A stretch of DNA of 64,000 bases from Marivita hallyeonensis (lineage in GTDB: Bacteria; Pseudomonadota; Alphaproteobacteria; Rhodobacterales; Rhodobacteraceae): assembly GCF_900129875.1 (NCBI RefSeq), contig NZ_FQXC01000001.1, forward strand, positions 186,001 to 250,000, read 5' to 3'. The translations under genes and the position numbers were made by a program. A model generated the notes under the pieces. It was not told the origin of the DNA. It saw only the letters and a list, made by a program, of their open reading frames with translations, and made no database searches. Shown piece by piece: positions 33,514 through 43,284 of the stretch (its first letter is position 1; each line of letters opens with the position of its first letter).

Positions 33514-34377
33514 ATGCCGAAAGTCGCGTACCATCTGATTCAGCCCGAAGCGCACACGTCGCGTGTGGTGTTCGCGTCTCCGCATTCGGGGCGGGATTAC
33601 AGTTGGTCTTTCCTGCGGCACACGGCATTGGACGAGGTGACTATCCGGTCCTCCGAAGACGCTTTTGTCGACCGTCTGTTCGACTGTGCGCCTCAGTTCG
33701 GGGCCCCCTTCATCAAGGCAGGCGCACCGCGTGCGTTCATTGACCTCAATCGCAGCGCGGAAGAACTGGACCCGGCCCTGATCGAAGGGGTCCGGCGGCA
33801 AACACACAATCCACGCGTGGCCTCGGGCCTTGGTGTCGTGCCGCGGGTGGTGGCGAATGGGCGACCCATCTACAAAGGGAAAATGCCCTATGCGGAGGCC
33901 GAGCGGCGCATCACGCAGTTCTGGCATCCCTACCATACGCAGTTGCGCAAACTCATGACGCAGGCACACGCTCGGTTTGGCGAGGCGATTCTCGTGGATT
34001 GCCATTCGATGCCGCATGAGGCGTTGGATGGGGCGGCCAAATCATCGGGCCGCCGCCCACAGATCGTTTTGGGGGACCGCTTTGGCGCTTCGGCAAGTCA
34101 GACTGTTGTCGATCAGATCGAGGCGGCATTTGTCGACGCGGGGCTGGTCGTCGCCCGCAACACTCCGTTTGCGGGGGCTTACATCACGCAGGCCTACGGG
34201 CGTCCGTCCCGCAAACAGCACGCGGTGCAGATCGAGATAGACCGGTCCATCTACATGGATGAGCGCGAGGTGCGGCCGAACGCCAATTTCCACAACTTCC
34301 GGAAACTGTTGCGCAGCGTGATTGCAGAGATCGCGGCAACGGGTCAGTCCGACGATATGCCGTTGGCTGCAGAATAG
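33514..34377 (+). CDS. N-formylglutamate amidohydrolase
   Basis: The 287-residue protein of the FGase family is a zinc-dependent hydrolase that cleaves N-formylglutamate or related N-formyl/acyl amino acids. It carries SPHSGRDY near the N-terminus, PRAFIDLNRSAEELDP, the metal-binding VDCHSMPHEAL (His), and QIEIDRSIYMDE near the C-terminus. Family size is about 260-300 residues. The related histidine-degradation genes are not in the window, so an exact role is not shown. ATG 33514 has GGAGAG site. It converges with lpxK one base away. Confidence 0.9.
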   Translation: MPKVAYHLIQPEAHTSRVVFASPHSGRDYSWSFLRHTALDEVTIRSSEDAFVDRLFDCAPQFGAPFIKAGAPRAFIDLNRSAEELDPALIEGVRRQTHNPRVASGLGVVPRVVANGRPIYKGKMPYAEAERRITQFWHPYHTQLRKLMTQAHARFGEAILVDCHSMPHEALDGAAKSSGRRPQIVLGDRFGASASQTVVDQIEAAFVDAGLVVARNTPFAGAYITQAYGRPSRKQHAVQIEIDRSIYMDEREVRPNANFHNFRKLLRSVIAEIAATGQSDDMPLAAE

Positions 34378-34378
34378 G

Positions 34379-35374
34379 TTACGTCTCGAACAGGGTCTTT
34401 AATGCGCCCTTGAGGGCGTCCGCGTTGTCGAGGTTCAGGCGCACCGGCACTGTCAGCACTTTCATGCGGAATCCGTCGGGCAGGCGTACCGCGTCTTTCT
34501 CGGTGGTGACCAATTGCGCCCCCGCCGCTTTGGCATCGTTTTCCAGCCGCGCCATGAGGGCGGGCGTCAACGGCTGATGATCGTCAAGCGCTTCGGCGCG
34601 AACAAGGTCGACACCCAAATCGTGCAATGTGCCGAAGAACTTTTCGGGATGACCGATTCCGGCGAAGGCAAGGCAGCGCAAGCCCGCCCAATCCATCCCA
34701 GTCTGAAGGGGCGCGAGCTGTCCGGTGAGGTGGGGTTTGGTGATGGCACTGCCCCAAGTCGTTTTGAAGCGGTCCTGCGCGCCGGGTCCACCGATGGACA
34801 GCACCAGATCTGCGCGCGCCATCGCTCGCGCCACCGGTTCACGCAGAGGACCCGCCGGGATGCACAGTCCGTTGCCGAAACCTTTCGCGGCATCGACAAC
34901 AATGAGGGACAGGTCCTTGGCAATGCTTGGGTTCTGCAACCCATCGTCCAGAAGCAGGGCCTCCGCACCTGCAGCCACGGCGCATTTGGCGCCTTCGGCC
35001 CGGTCGCGGGACACCCAAACGGTGCCGAACGCGGACAGAAGCAATGGCTCGTCCCCGACCTCTTCGGCTGTGTGCTTGCGCGGATCGACTTGTATCGGCC
35101 CGTTTAACGCGCCCCCATATCCGCGCGAGACGACATGAGCGGTCACCTTCAGGTCTGACAGCATCTGCATAAGCGCGATGACGGTCGGGGTCTTGCCGGT
35201 TCCGCCTGCATTCACGTTGCCGACGCAGATGACCGGTACAGGGGCAGTATAGGCAGCAGGCTGCGCCACCCGCCGGGCTGTCAGCGCACCGTAGATCGCA
35301 CCCAGCGGGGAAAGAAGCCGCGCCGACAGGCCAGGCGATTTGGGCGAATTGTCCCAGAAGGCTGGCGGTCTCAT
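34379..35374 (-). CDS. lpxK: Tetraacyldisaccharide 4'-kinase
   Basis: The 331-residue enzyme phosphorylates the 4' position of the lipid A precursor at the inner membrane, making lipid IVA. It has the N-terminal membrane-associating helix ([20 protein letters not shown]), the P-loop [13 protein letters not shown], the Walker-B-like [18 protein letters not shown] and the C-terminal [12 protein letters not shown] pattern of LpxK. ATG 35374 overlaps the waaA stop by 4 bases (ATGA), so translation is coupled. Last gene of the DUF4170-waaA-lpxK unit. Confidence 0.94.
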   Translation of the reverse strand: MRPPAFWDNSPKSPGLSARLLSPLGAIYGALTARRVAQPAAYTAPVPVICVGNVNAGGTGKTPTVIALMQMLSDLKVTAHVVSRGYGGALNGPIQVDPRKHTAEEVGDEPLLLSAFGTVWVSRDRAEGAKCAVAAGAEALLLDDGLQNPSIAKDLSLIVVDAAKGFGNGLCIPAGPLREPVARAMARADLVLSIGGPGAQDRFKTTWGSAITKPHLTGQLAPLQTGMDWAGLRCLAFAGIGHPEKFFGTLHDLGVDLVRAEALDDHQPLTPALMARLENDAKAAGAQLVTTEKDAVRLPDGFRMKVLTVPVRLNLDNADALKGALKTLFET

Positions 35375-36597
35375 GGCCGGGCCTCGATTGCGTCGAGCCA
35401 TTCGTTGATCTGCGTGAGCACGAGATCAGCGGTTTCCGCGCCCGAGGACACCACGGTCCACCCCGCATGTGCCATCGCCGCGGCGCGGTCCGGGGCGATC
35501 AGATGAGTGACAGCGGCGCTGAGCGATTCCATATCTTTCACAATGCGCGCGCCACCTGCGGCGACAAGCCGGGAATAGGCTTCAAGATGTTGACCCACAT
35601 GCGGCCCATAAAGAATGGCGGACCCAAGCGCCGCCGCCATCATCGGCGACTGCCCGCCCGAGGCGGACACCAGCGAACCGCCCAGAAAGCTGAGTGGCGC
35701 AAGCCGGTACCAGAGGCCAAGTTCGCTGTCGTCACCCACCAGCAAGACCTGCGTGTTCTCATCCGGCATATCGCCGTGTTCCCAGCGGGCGAGGCGCAGA
35801 CCGACCTCGTGGGCCAGTTCTGCAATCGCGCTTTCGTCGCTCGGATCGTCCGGCACGACGACCAGCAACAACCGATGCGCCAGACGCGCCGCGCGCCGAT
35901 GCGCGCGCAGGACGTCTTCGGCCTCGTTCAAAAGGATATTGGCGGCCAGCCAGACGGGGCGCCCGGCCAGCAGCGCCGTCAATTCCTCGTGCAGGTCATC
36001 GTTGCTGGGCAGAGGGAACACTTCGGGTTCCAATGGGGCCGCCACCTCGATCTGGCTTTCCGGGACGCCCAGTTTGCGCATCCGCGCGGCGGCGGATTTG
36101 TCCTGTGCGATGATCTGGTGAAACAGGTTCAGCGCGCCTGACGTGGCATCCGGCAGCCAGTTCTTCTGTGGCTGCCGCCACGGCACGTCGGCGGCGTCCA
36201 CCAAGAGCATATGGGTGCGCAGGGACGCAGTTTCGTGAATGAGCGCGGGCCGCAATCCATTTCCCGCCCAGGCAAGAATGTCGGGACGCACGTGTTCGAG
36301 AAACAGATGCACGTCGCTCAGGCTTTCGGTCGGGGGGCTCCAGATGCGTTCATCGCCAAATTCGATCCCACCTGCCTCCGCCGCATCCGACGTCAACAGA
36401 AGCGAGAAGTCGTCACGTTGCAGTCGCAAGCGCTGCATCAGGGTCAGAAGCGTCTCGAGCCTCGTTCGGGTGTCGCTATGCAGCCAGACCAATGGCCCCT
36501 CCGGCCGCTCAGGCCAGCGCAATGTGTCGCGACCTGGGCGGTCGCGGCTGCGAGCCAGAGCGAGATAAGCCGTGAGACTGAACGGCCTGCGCGCCAA
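35371..36597 (-). CDS. waaA: WaaA-like 3-deoxy-manno-octulosonate transferase, divergent N-terminus
   Basis: The 408-residue protein is a glycosyltransferase like KdtA/WaaA, which adds Kdo to lipid IVA. The C-terminal half is convincing: [27 protein letters not shown] and [33 protein letters not shown], the CMP-Kdo-binding region. The N-terminal half is unusual: the family's HAVSVGE motif, whose Glu is the catalytic base, has no clear counterpart; at the corresponding place is [14 protein letters not shown]. No membrane anchor helix is obvious. Context between DUF4170 and lpxK supports a lipid A role, but whether it catalyses Kdo transfer needs testing. Confidence 0.8.
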   Translation of the reverse strand: MARRPFSLTAYLALARSRDRPGRDTLRWPERPEGPLVWLHSDTRTRLETLLTLMQRLRLQRDDFSLLLTSDAAEAGGIEFGDERIWSPPTESLSDVHLFLEHVRPDILAWAGNGLRPALIHETASLRTHMLLVDAADVPWRQPQKNWLPDATSGALNLFHQIIAQDKSAAARMRKLGVPESQIEVAAPLEPEVFPLPSNDDLHEELTALLAGRPVWLAANILLNEAEDVLRAHRRAARLAHRLLLVVVPDDPSDESAIAELAHEVGLRLARWEHGDMPDENTQVLLVGDDSELGLWYRLAPLSFLGGSLVSASGGQSPMMAAALGSAILYGPHVGQHLEAYSRLVAAGGARIVKDMESLSAAVTHLIAPDRAAAMAHAGWTVVSSGAETADLVLTQINEWLDAIEARP

Positions 36598-36601
36598 GTG
36601 G

Positions 36602-36838
36602 TCAGTCCTGTTCTTCGGGCTCGTCGACGCTGTCTTCGATCAGCTTTTGCAGATCCCCTAGAAAGTACCGCATATGCGCGTTGTCGACGGTGCGCTGCGC
36701 CTCGTTTTTCCATGCGTCATAGGCGCTTTTGCGGTCCGCAAAAACGCCGACCACGTGGATTTGTTCTGGGTCCTTGAAGGTATTTTCAGAGGGCGTCACC
36801 AGCTCTCCACCGAAGACGATATGCAAGTGCTGCGTCAT
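36602..36838 (-). CDS. DUF4170 protein
   Basis: The 78-residue cytosolic protein matches DUF4170: TQHLHIVFGGELVTP at the start, then FKDPEQIHVVGVFADRKSAYDAWKNEAQRTVDNAHMRYFLGDL with an acidic end. It has no membrane segment. The stop is four bases before the waaA start, so it leads the DUF4170-waaA-lpxK operon. Function unknown, but the family's constant place beside waaA suggests a link to lipid A or LPS core synthesis. ATG 36838 is preceded by a weak GGA. Confidence 0.85.
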   Translation of the reverse strand: MTQHLHIVFGGELVTPSENTFKDPEQIHVVGVFADRKSAYDAWKNEAQRTVDNAHMRYFLGDLQKLIEDSVDEPEEQD

Positions 36839-36902
36839 GGAGCGATCCTATCAAATTGAGCTGCGGCAAGCCTAAAAGCCTGCGCAGGGTGGTCAAGTCA
36901 CA

Positions 36903-37523
36903 TCAGGGCAGGGTTTGAGTGACCATCGTCTTGATCGTGCGGGCGTGATCCGGCGCGGCGGCTCTCAGATCATCGGTCAGGCTGCGTGCGTGATCCAGAA
37001 GGCTTTCGCCCTCGACAATCGCGTCGATCAGACCCCAGGTCAGCGCGTCTTCGGTGCTGATCTTTTGCCCGGCGAGCAGGATCATCTTGGCACGCGACGG
37101 CCCGACAAGGGCCACCAGTCGGGCCGGATCGGACGGTTGCGGCAGAAAGCCGAGCTTCATCACCGGGTAGAAGAACTTCGTGCCCGGCACTGCAATGCGC
37201 AGATCGCAGGCCAGAACCATGCCCATGGCACCGCCTGCAGCCGTCCCGTTCAGCGCCGAAATGGTGAGCCCGGGATGGCGCGCGATGGCACCGGACAGCC
37301 GTTCCCACAAGGGGCTGAGGGCGAGGCCGGCTTTGGCGGCGTCAAGATCCGCACCGGCAGAGAACACCTTGCCGATGCCCGTCAGGATCACGGCCCGCGC
37401 CGAACGCGCCTCCTCGACCCCGACGCAAAGAGCTTCCAGCATTTCGGCGGTCAGCGAATTGGCTTTGTCGGGCCGGTTGATCGTCAGCGTGCAAATGTCG
37501 CCGTCTTGCGTAACTTCGATCAC
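36903..37523 (-). CDS. Enoyl-CoA hydratase/isomerase family protein
   Basis: The 206-residue crotonase-fold protein begins at GTG 37523. Landmarks are TINRPDKANSLTAEMLEAL, the oxyanion-hole stretch FSAGADLDAAKAG and the second oxyanion block NGTAAGGAMGMVLACDLRIA, then FYPVMKLGFLPQ. The usual hydratase Glu (as in ...EI...) is not clear, so substrate and reaction type are open. It is short for the family (about 255), lacking the last helices. GTGA overlaps the SDR stop by 4 bases, so the two genes are coupled. Confidence 0.87.
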   Translation of the reverse strand: MIEVTQDGDICTLTINRPDKANSLTAEMLEALCVGVEEARSARAVILTGIGKVFSAGADLDAAKAGLALSPLWERLSGAIARHPGLTISALNGTAAGGAMGMVLACDLRIAVPGTKFFYPVMKLGFLPQPSDPARLVALVGPSRAKMILLAGQKISTEDALTWGLIDAIVEGESLLDHARSLTDDLRAAAPDHARTIKTMVTQTLP

Positions 37524-38272
37524 GTCAGTCCCACCTTCTTGCGGATATCTTCGTCGCGTAGCGAGATCTCTTCGCCGAGGTAGCCATCCGCCTCGGACCC
37601 GCACATCCACAGAAGTGCCTTGGCGGGCCAATCTGCCGGGATGTGGTCGGACCAGTCCAATTGACTGACGGGATTGATGCCGCTGGCCTTGATTTCTTTC
37701 TGCATCTGCGTGGCAACCGTACCGGGCGACAGACCCATCGCGCGGATGCCCTTGTCGCCCATTTCCTTGTGCAAGCAGCGCGTGAGCATCGCGGCCCCGG
37801 CCTTGGACGCGCAGTAATGCGACCACCCCTCGACCGGTCCATGCGCGGCGCCGGAACTGACCGTGAGCACAGTTCCGCCACCCGCCCGCTGCATCACGGG
37901 TAAAGCTGCGCGCATACCATGAAAGACGCCCTTGAGGTTGATGTCGATGACCTGTCCCCAGCTTTCGGGATCGGCGATCTCCATTCGGGCGATGGGTTCG
38001 ATCACGCCCGCGTTGTTGATGAGGATATCCAGCCCGCCGAACGCCGTGACGCAGTTTTCGACAGCCTTGTCGACTTCCCAGTACCGGCTGATGTCACAAG
38101 GGATGGCAACCGCCTGTTGGCCGATCTCACCCGCGAGGTCGGCGATTGCATCGGCGCTGCGTGCCACAAGCGCGACATTGGCCCCGGCATGGGCGAATAC
38201 GCGCGCTGCTTCGGCCCCGATTCCCCGGCTGGCCCCGGTAATCAGTACGGTTTTCCCGGTCAAATCGGTCAT
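37520..38272 (-). CDS. Short-chain dehydrogenase/reductase
   Basis: The 250-residue SDR has the Rossmann motif TGASRGIG (about 12-19), NNAGV, the catalytic Ser in VSSGAAHGP and the YxxxK pair YCASK. The family oxidises or reduces alcohols and ketones with NAD(P). Substrate unknown; the coupled enoyl-CoA hydratase suggests acyl-CoA chemistry. ATG 38272 has AAGGAGGAGA upstream, which sets this start over a longer frame. Confidence 0.9.
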   Translation of the reverse strand: MTDLTGKTVLITGASRGIGAEAARVFAHAGANVALVARSADAIADLAGEIGQQAVAIPCDISRYWEVDKAVENCVTAFGGLDILINNAGVIEPIARMEIADPESWGQVIDINLKGVFHGMRAALPVMQRAGGGTVLTVSSGAAHGPVEGWSHYCASKAGAAMLTRCLHKEMGDKGIRAMGLSPGTVATQMQKEIKASGINPVSQLDWSDHIPADWPAKALLWMCGSEADGYLGEEISLRDEDIRKKVGLT

Positions 38273-38392
38273 GGCTCTCCTCCTTGTGATAGGTTCAGTG
38301 CTACTGCGCCCGCTCAGTGGGGTCCACCCACTTGACCCCGTTCTGGTGGCGTCGGAAGCTGCAAGCGGGAATTTGACCAAAAGGATACCGCC

Positions 38393-39895
38393 ATGACGCG
38401 TCTTGCCACTTCCACCGCTTTAGCGCTCTGCCTTGGCGCGTCACCGGCACTGGCGGACCTGACCGCACAAGAGGTCTGGGATAGCCTCGAATCCGCGCTT
38501 GTGGGTTTTGGATACACCGTGACGGCGACCGAGGACCCGTCCTCCGACGGGTTGGATGTGCGCGAAATCCGGATGGTGTTCGCCTTGCCGGACGATATCG
38601 GAGAGGCCTCGGCCACGGTCCCGCTGATCGAATTAACAGAGAATGGCGACGGGTCCGTCGATATGGCCTTCCCGCAGGCCATGCCGATCACCGTCCTGGC
38701 CGAAGCGCCGAACGGAGAATCGCAGCGCACCGTCATGGTATACGACAACGCGGACCTGACCGTGACTGTGAGCGGCGAGACAGACAATCTTGTTTATGAC
38801 TTCACCGCGACCGAGGTGTCGTTGAGCATCACCGAGATGGAGGTGGATGGCAGTTCCATCATGACAGACGATGCGCGGTTCCGGATCTCCACGTCGGACG
38901 TCGCGGGCAATGCAACAACCAAGACCGGTGCGGGCCAGCCGACCGAGATCACGCAGACGATCCAAATGGGGCAGCTGTCCTACGACATTGCCATGCCGGA
39001 CGAAGACACTGGTGAACTCGCGGTCATCACCGGGGCACTGCAATCCGTGACCATCGACAGCACGTCGACGCTTCCCGCCGGGTTCAACGCGGGCGACGTC
39101 ATGATGACAGGGCTCAAGGCGCGCGCCGACATGACATATGCCAGCGGGGCGTCCCGGTTCAGCATTCCCGACGACCTGGGCGTGACAACCCTGACCTCGC
39201 AAAGCGCGTCCGGGGCCTTCAATCTGGCCATGGCAGACGGGTCATTGACCTACGATATTTCTGGCAAGGATATCGCCTATGTCGCGACGACCTCGGATTT
39301 CCCCCTGCCGATCAATCTCGAAGCGTCGGAAATGGCTCTGCGCTTCACCATGCCGACAGAGGCCTCTGAGTCGCCGGAAGACGTCGCGCTTGCCTTGACG
39401 CTGGGCGGGGTCACGCTGTCGGATCAATTGTGGAACATCTTCGACGCCGGCGGGGTGCTGCCGCGCGATCCGGCAACGGTCGTTCTTGATCTGTCAGGTC
39501 AGGTCACACCCAAGGTGTCATTCAGCGATCCGGAGTCGATTGCGGCGGGGCAGGTCCCGGCTGAGTTGAACGCGTTGCAGCTTAACCAGCTCCAGATCAA
39601 CATTGCTGGCGCGGAACTCTTGGGCACCGGCTCCTTCACCTTTGACAATTCGGATCTCGAAACCTTTGGCGGCATGCCGAAACCGACCGGGTCCGCGACG
39701 TTCGGTCTACAGGGCGGCAACGCGCTGATCGACAAGCTGATCGCGATGGGGCTGATGACAGCCGAAGACGCGATGGGCGCGCGCATGATGATGAGCATGT
39801 TCGCCGTTCCCGCCGATGGGCCGGACAGCCTGACCTCGACTATCGAGGTGAACGATCAGGGCCATGTTCTGGCCAACGGGATGCGGATTCAGTAG
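38393..39895 (+). CDS. DUF2125 exported protein
   Basis: The 500-residue protein has a signal peptide (MTRLATSTALALCLGASPALA) and then long beta-rich segments without membrane spans, matching DUF2125 alphaproteobacterial proteins. The repeated strands are suggestive of a beta-helix or AsmA-like shape (MTGLKARADMTYASGASRF, LGTGSFTFDNSDLE, ANGMRIQ at the end). Probably periplasmic. Function unknown. ATG 38393 has AAAAGGA upstream. It is divergent from the SDR and followed by the second Hint gene. Confidence 0.85.
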   Translation: MTRLATSTALALCLGASPALADLTAQEVWDSLESALVGFGYTVTATEDPSSDGLDVREIRMVFALPDDIGEASATVPLIELTENGDGSVDMAFPQAMPITVLAEAPNGESQRTVMVYDNADLTVTVSGETDNLVYDFTATEVSLSITEMEVDGSSIMTDDARFRISTSDVAGNATTKTGAGQPTEITQTIQMGQLSYDIAMPDEDTGELAVITGALQSVTIDSTSTLPAGFNAGDVMMTGLKARADMTYASGASRFSIPDDLGVTTLTSQSASGAFNLAMADGSLTYDISGKDIAYVATTSDFPLPINLEASEMALRFTMPTEASESPEDVALALTLGGVTLSDQLWNIFDAGGVLPRDPATVVLDLSGQVTPKVSFSDPESIAAGQVPAELNALQLNQLQINIAGAELLGTGSFTFDNSDLETFGGMPKPTGSATFGLQGGNALIDKLIAMGLMTAEDAMGARMMMSMFAVPADGPDSLTSTIEVNDQGHVLANGMRIQ

Positions 39896-40002
39896 GCCAC
39901 CGCCGGTTCGGCCTTCGGCGTCGAACACGGAAATTTACGAATTGCTGCGAAGTTTCGCCAATATTCCGTCCTAGACCTCGGGTCCCAGGATGGAGTTTGA
40001 GA

Positions 40003-41160
40003 ATGGCGTTACTTTCCTTCGACGGCAATCTGGTCGCGCAGGTGAACTCGTTCAACGACGATGGCCTTGGTGGAACCAACATTGAGGTTGACGACGTTGC
40101 AGATCTCGATGGCAATGGGAACCCGTACTACAACGCAACCGACACCATCCTGATCGAGATCGACGACACGGATATCGACGCCAACGGTGAGTTCATCGAA
40201 GCCGGTGCCGACGGCAAGATCACCGTCCTGTCGATCAAGGTGAACGGCGTTGAACTCCTCTCATCTCCGGACTACATCAAGTTTGGGGGTGGGTCCATCA
40301 CGGAAATGGGCGATGCCTATTTCTTCGTTGAAGGGCTGAAGCTCGCCTTCCTGTCGCCGGTTGTCGGATCGACTTTCGAAGATGCAACTGTTCAGAACGG
40401 CAAACTGACGCTCAACGTCCCGGAGCAGACCGGTGACTACGACCTCAATGAAAGCGGACAGGTCGATGGTGGGACCGCCGAAGAAGGCAACGGTGTCTTC
40501 AACATCTACACGTCAAACGTGGTGTGTTTCGTCAAAGGCACGCTCATCAAGACACCTACGGGCGACGTGCCAATCGAAAGACTGAAGCAAGGCGATCTGG
40601 TCGAAACACTGGACGGCCCGCCTCAGCCAATCCAGATGATCGTGCGTCAGTCTCTCGACTTTGCACATGGCAACGACACGCTTAAGCCGATTGAATTCAA
40701 GCCGGGCAGCCTTGGCGTCGGAAAGCCGAACCGCACGCTCAGTGTCTCGCCCCAGCACCGGATTCTCATAACTTCGCCTGAGCCCGTCGCGGGGAAGGGC
40801 GCATCTGCAACCTTGGTCGCTGCGAAAGGTCTTCTGCATCATCGCGGCGTCCGCCAGAAACGAGGGTGCAAATCGGTGGAATACTTTCATCTCGTGTTCA
40901 GCAAGCACGAGGTAATCTTCTCCGAAGGCGTCGCGACCGAGTCCTTCTTTCCCGGACGGGTTGCCATGGGAACGCTCAGCCCTGCCGCCAAGCGCGAATT
41001 CTTCGCCCTGTTCCCGAATTTCGCCCCCGTAAGTGATCAACAGCAGACCCCGGCGCGTCAGTTGTTAAGGGCGGGCAAGGCGCAAAAAACCTTTCCGAGG
41101 GGACGGACGGTCGAAGCCATCAATGGTCCGCGCAGCGCAATCTCCACCGTGGCCCACTGA
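40003..41160 (+). CDS. Hint (Hedgehog/intein)-domain protein, copy 2
   Basis: The 385-residue protein has an acidic, Asp/Gly/Asn-rich N-terminal region (1-173), then a Hint domain from Cys175 (CFVKGT). Block A is Cys175 with TPTGDVPIERLKQGDLVE; block B is LSVSPQHRIL with His252; the later SKHEVIFSEGVATESFFPG has His302. It aligns with copy 1 (6172-7302) across the Hint part, but the N-terminal parts are unrelated apart from composition. ATG 40003 is chosen because GGATGGAG is 7 bases upstream; TTG 39997 is an alternative. No signal peptide. Confidence 0.85.
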   Translation: MALLSFDGNLVAQVNSFNDDGLGGTNIEVDDVADLDGNGNPYYNATDTILIEIDDTDIDANGEFIEAGADGKITVLSIKVNGVELLSSPDYIKFGGGSITEMGDAYFFVEGLKLAFLSPVVGSTFEDATVQNGKLTLNVPEQTGDYDLNESGQVDGGTAEEGNGVFNIYTSNVVCFVKGTLIKTPTGDVPIERLKQGDLVETLDGPPQPIQMIVRQSLDFAHGNDTLKPIEFKPGSLGVGKPNRTLSVSPQHRILITSPEPVAGKGASATLVAAKGLLHHRGVRQKRGCKSVEYFHLVFSKHEVIFSEGVATESFFPGRVAMGTLSPAAKREFFALFPNFAPVSDQQQTPARQLLRAGKAQKTFPRGRTVEAINGPRSAISTVAH

Positions 41161-41183
41161 AGCTTCAGTCAGTGCTGCCTTCC

Positions 41184-41933
41184 TTACCTGCGCAGTGCAG
41201 GTAGCCCGACGCCCGTGCTTTCGAACCCGCCGTCTGCCGCGATGATCTGGCCGGTGACATAGGACGCCTTGTCCGAGCAGAGAAATGCAATCACCTCAGC
41301 GATTTCGCGTTCCGAGCCATATCGGTTCAGCGGGATCGCATCGTGATACGCGTCGATGATCTCCTGTGTATGAACGGCCATGGCCAGCTTTGTGCGCACA
41401 GGGCCGGGACAGACGCAGTTCACGCGAATACCGTGTTCCCCAAGTTCGGCCGCGTGTTGCTTGGTCAGCTGGATCACGGCGGCCTTCGATGTGCCATAGG
41501 CCACCCGCAGGGTCGACGCGCGCAGTCCGCTGATGGACGCGATGTTGACGACGCTGCCCTTGGTTTCCGTCAAGGATGGAATGGCCGCCTGGGTACACAG
41601 AAATGTGCCGTCGAGGTTGGTTTGCATCACCCGTCGCCACATGGCGAAGTCGGTGTTGTTGACGGGACCGAATTCGGCAATGCCCGCATTGTTGACAAGC
41701 GCGTCGACGCGTCCGGACCACGCGAGCGTGCGTTCAAAGATCGCGGTCACATCGTCGGGTTTCGAGATGTCGAGGTCCAGAAGCAGCGTGTCGGGCAGGT
41801 CTTTGTGCAGGTTGAGTTCGTCGGTGTCCCAATCCACGATTGCCACGCGCAAGCCCTCCTCAAGGAACAGTTTCGCGGTGGCCAACCCGATGCCGCGTGC
41901 GGCACCGGTGACGATTGCGCATTTCTGGGTCAT
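41184..41933 (-). CDS. Short-chain dehydrogenase/reductase
   Basis: The 249-residue classical SDR has TGAARGIG at about 9-16, NNAGIAEFG, catalytic Ser in NIASISGL and YGTSK (Tyr/Lys) then CPGPVRTKLA. C-terminal ITAADGG-type end (IIAADGGFESTG) is like glucose/3-oxoacyl-type dehydrogenases. Substrate unknown. The ATG at 41933 has GGGAGG upstream; a longer frame reads into a neighbour. It converges with the Hint gene and follows the UbiH-type hydroxylase gene with a 47-base gap. Confidence 0.9.
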   Translation of the reverse strand: MTQKCAIVTGAARGIGLATAKLFLEEGLRVAIVDWDTDELNLHKDLPDTLLLDLDISKPDDVTAIFERTLAWSGRVDALVNNAGIAEFGPVNNTDFAMWRRVMQTNLDGTFLCTQAAIPSLTETKGSVVNIASISGLRASTLRVAYGTSKAAVIQLTKQHAAELGEHGIRVNCVCPGPVRTKLAMAVHTQEIIDAYHDAIPLNRYGSEREIAEVIAFLCSDKASYVTGQIIAADGGFESTGVGLPALRR

Positions 41934-41980
41934 CTCATCCCTCCCTTTTTGCAGGGTTTTGGATGAGCCGAAGGAGAATG

Positions 41981-43198
41981 TCACCCCGCCATGAGATCCG
42001 GCAGGTCGCCGTTCAATCCTGCCGCTTCGCGGATGAAGGTGCGCCGCGCCGCCGGGATCGCGTTCAGCGCGGCCATGCCAAGGTCGCGGCCCGCGCGCAG
42101 GATCGGATTGTCGTTCGAGAACAGCCGGTTGAACACATCCGTCGCGGTGGCGAGAGTCGCGGTGTCGAAGCGCCGCCACTGCTCGTAGCGCGCCAGCACC
42201 AGCGGGCTGGCGAAATCCTCACCGCGCCGTGCGGCGTGGCTGATGACATGGGCCAGCGCAGCCACATCCCGCAACCCGGCGTTCAGACCCTGACCCGCAA
42301 TCGGGTGCACCCCGTGCGCCGCATCACCGACCAGCGCAACGCGATCCGCGACGAAATTATTCGCGACAGTGAGGCCCAGGGGGTAGGTAAATCGCTCTCC
42401 TGCGAGTGAGATCTCTCCAAGGAAATCGCCGAAGCGCGGGCGCAGGACAGTGAGGTAGTCCTCTTCCGGCAGCGCATTGATCTCTGCCGCCAATTCGCTG
42501 CGTTCGCTCCACACGATCGAGGAGCGGTTGCCCGACAGCGGCAAAATGGCAAGCGGACCGGCAGGCATGAAAAACTGATGCGCGACGCCGTTATGCGGTT
42601 TCTCATGCGCGATGGCGCACACGAGCGCGGTTTGACCATAGTCCCAACCGGTGCGGCGAATGCCTGCGCGGGTCGCCGTTCCGCTGCGCCGCCCATCCGC
42701 GCCGACGATCAAGCGCCCCTGCAGGACGTCGCCCGACGCCAGCGTCACACTTGCGCCGGATGGTGTCACCGACTGTGCGACGACAGTCTGGTCAGGCATA
42801 TGCGTGATACGGTCGTTCTCCGCCATCGCGGCCAGCAGCGCGCGACGCAGGTAGCGGTCCTCGAGCATGTGGCCCATCGGGCCTTCCTCGATCTCGGCAC
42901 TTTGGAAATGCAGCCCAAGGAATACCTCGGCATCGCCAGCGCGACCGTCGCTCACCTTGATTTCGTTCATCGGTTGCGCGTTTGGCTGCAGGTCTTTCCA
43001 AAGCCCAAGCGCGTCCAGCATTCTCACCGACGCGAGCGCCAACGCGTAGGACCGCCCATCGAAATTGTCGCTGCGCCGCGCGCCTTCGGGTTGTGCATCG
43101 ATCACGGCGTTTGTCAGCCCGGATTGCGCCGCCGCCAGCGCCAAAGCCGGGCCATTCAGACCGCCGCCAACTATCAGAAGATCAAAGGTTTTGCTCAT
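41981..43198 (-). CDS. UbiH/UbiF/VisC-type FAD hydroxylase
   Basis: The 405-residue flavoprotein monooxygenase has the GxGxxG FAD motif (LLIVGGGLNGPALA), the DG motif GADGRRSGTA and the second FAD motif GDAAHGVHPIAGQGLNAGLRD. These match the ubiquinone-pathway hydroxylases UbiH, UbiF and UbiI, but the exact ring position cannot be told from sequence. A gene product without membrane spans, likely peripheral to the inner membrane. ATG 43198 fits the family start; Met codons upstream are not supported. Transcribed with the SDR downstream. Confidence 0.9.
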   Translation of the reverse strand: MSKTFDLLIVGGGLNGPALALAAAQSGLTNAVIDAQPEGARRSDNFDGRSYALALASVRMLDALGLWKDLQPNAQPMNEIKVSDGRAGDAEVFLGLHFQSAEIEEGPMGHMLEDRYLRRALLAAMAENDRITHMPDQTVVAQSVTPSGASVTLASGDVLQGRLIVGADGRRSGTATRAGIRRTGWDYGQTALVCAIAHEKPHNGVAHQFFMPAGPLAILPLSGNRSSIVWSERSELAAEINALPEEDYLTVLRPRFGDFLGEISLAGERFTYPLGLTVANNFVADRVALVGDAAHGVHPIAGQGLNAGLRDVAALAHVISHAARRGEDFASPLVLARYEQWRRFDTATLATATDVFNRLFSNDNPILRAGRDLGMAALNAIPAARRTFIREAAGLNGDLPDLMAG

Positions 43199-43284
43199 AC
43201 CCGAGATATGGATGCGCAACCCGGATTGTCCATGCGCCCCTCTGCCGCTACCGTCTGGCTTAACACGGGCAGGGGATACGAGAG

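Noticed and set aside
39997-40002. TTG at 39997 as the start of the second Hint gene.
   Set aside because: ATG 40003 is favoured because GGATGGAG lies 7 bases upstream of it, and the TTG would sit too close to that site.
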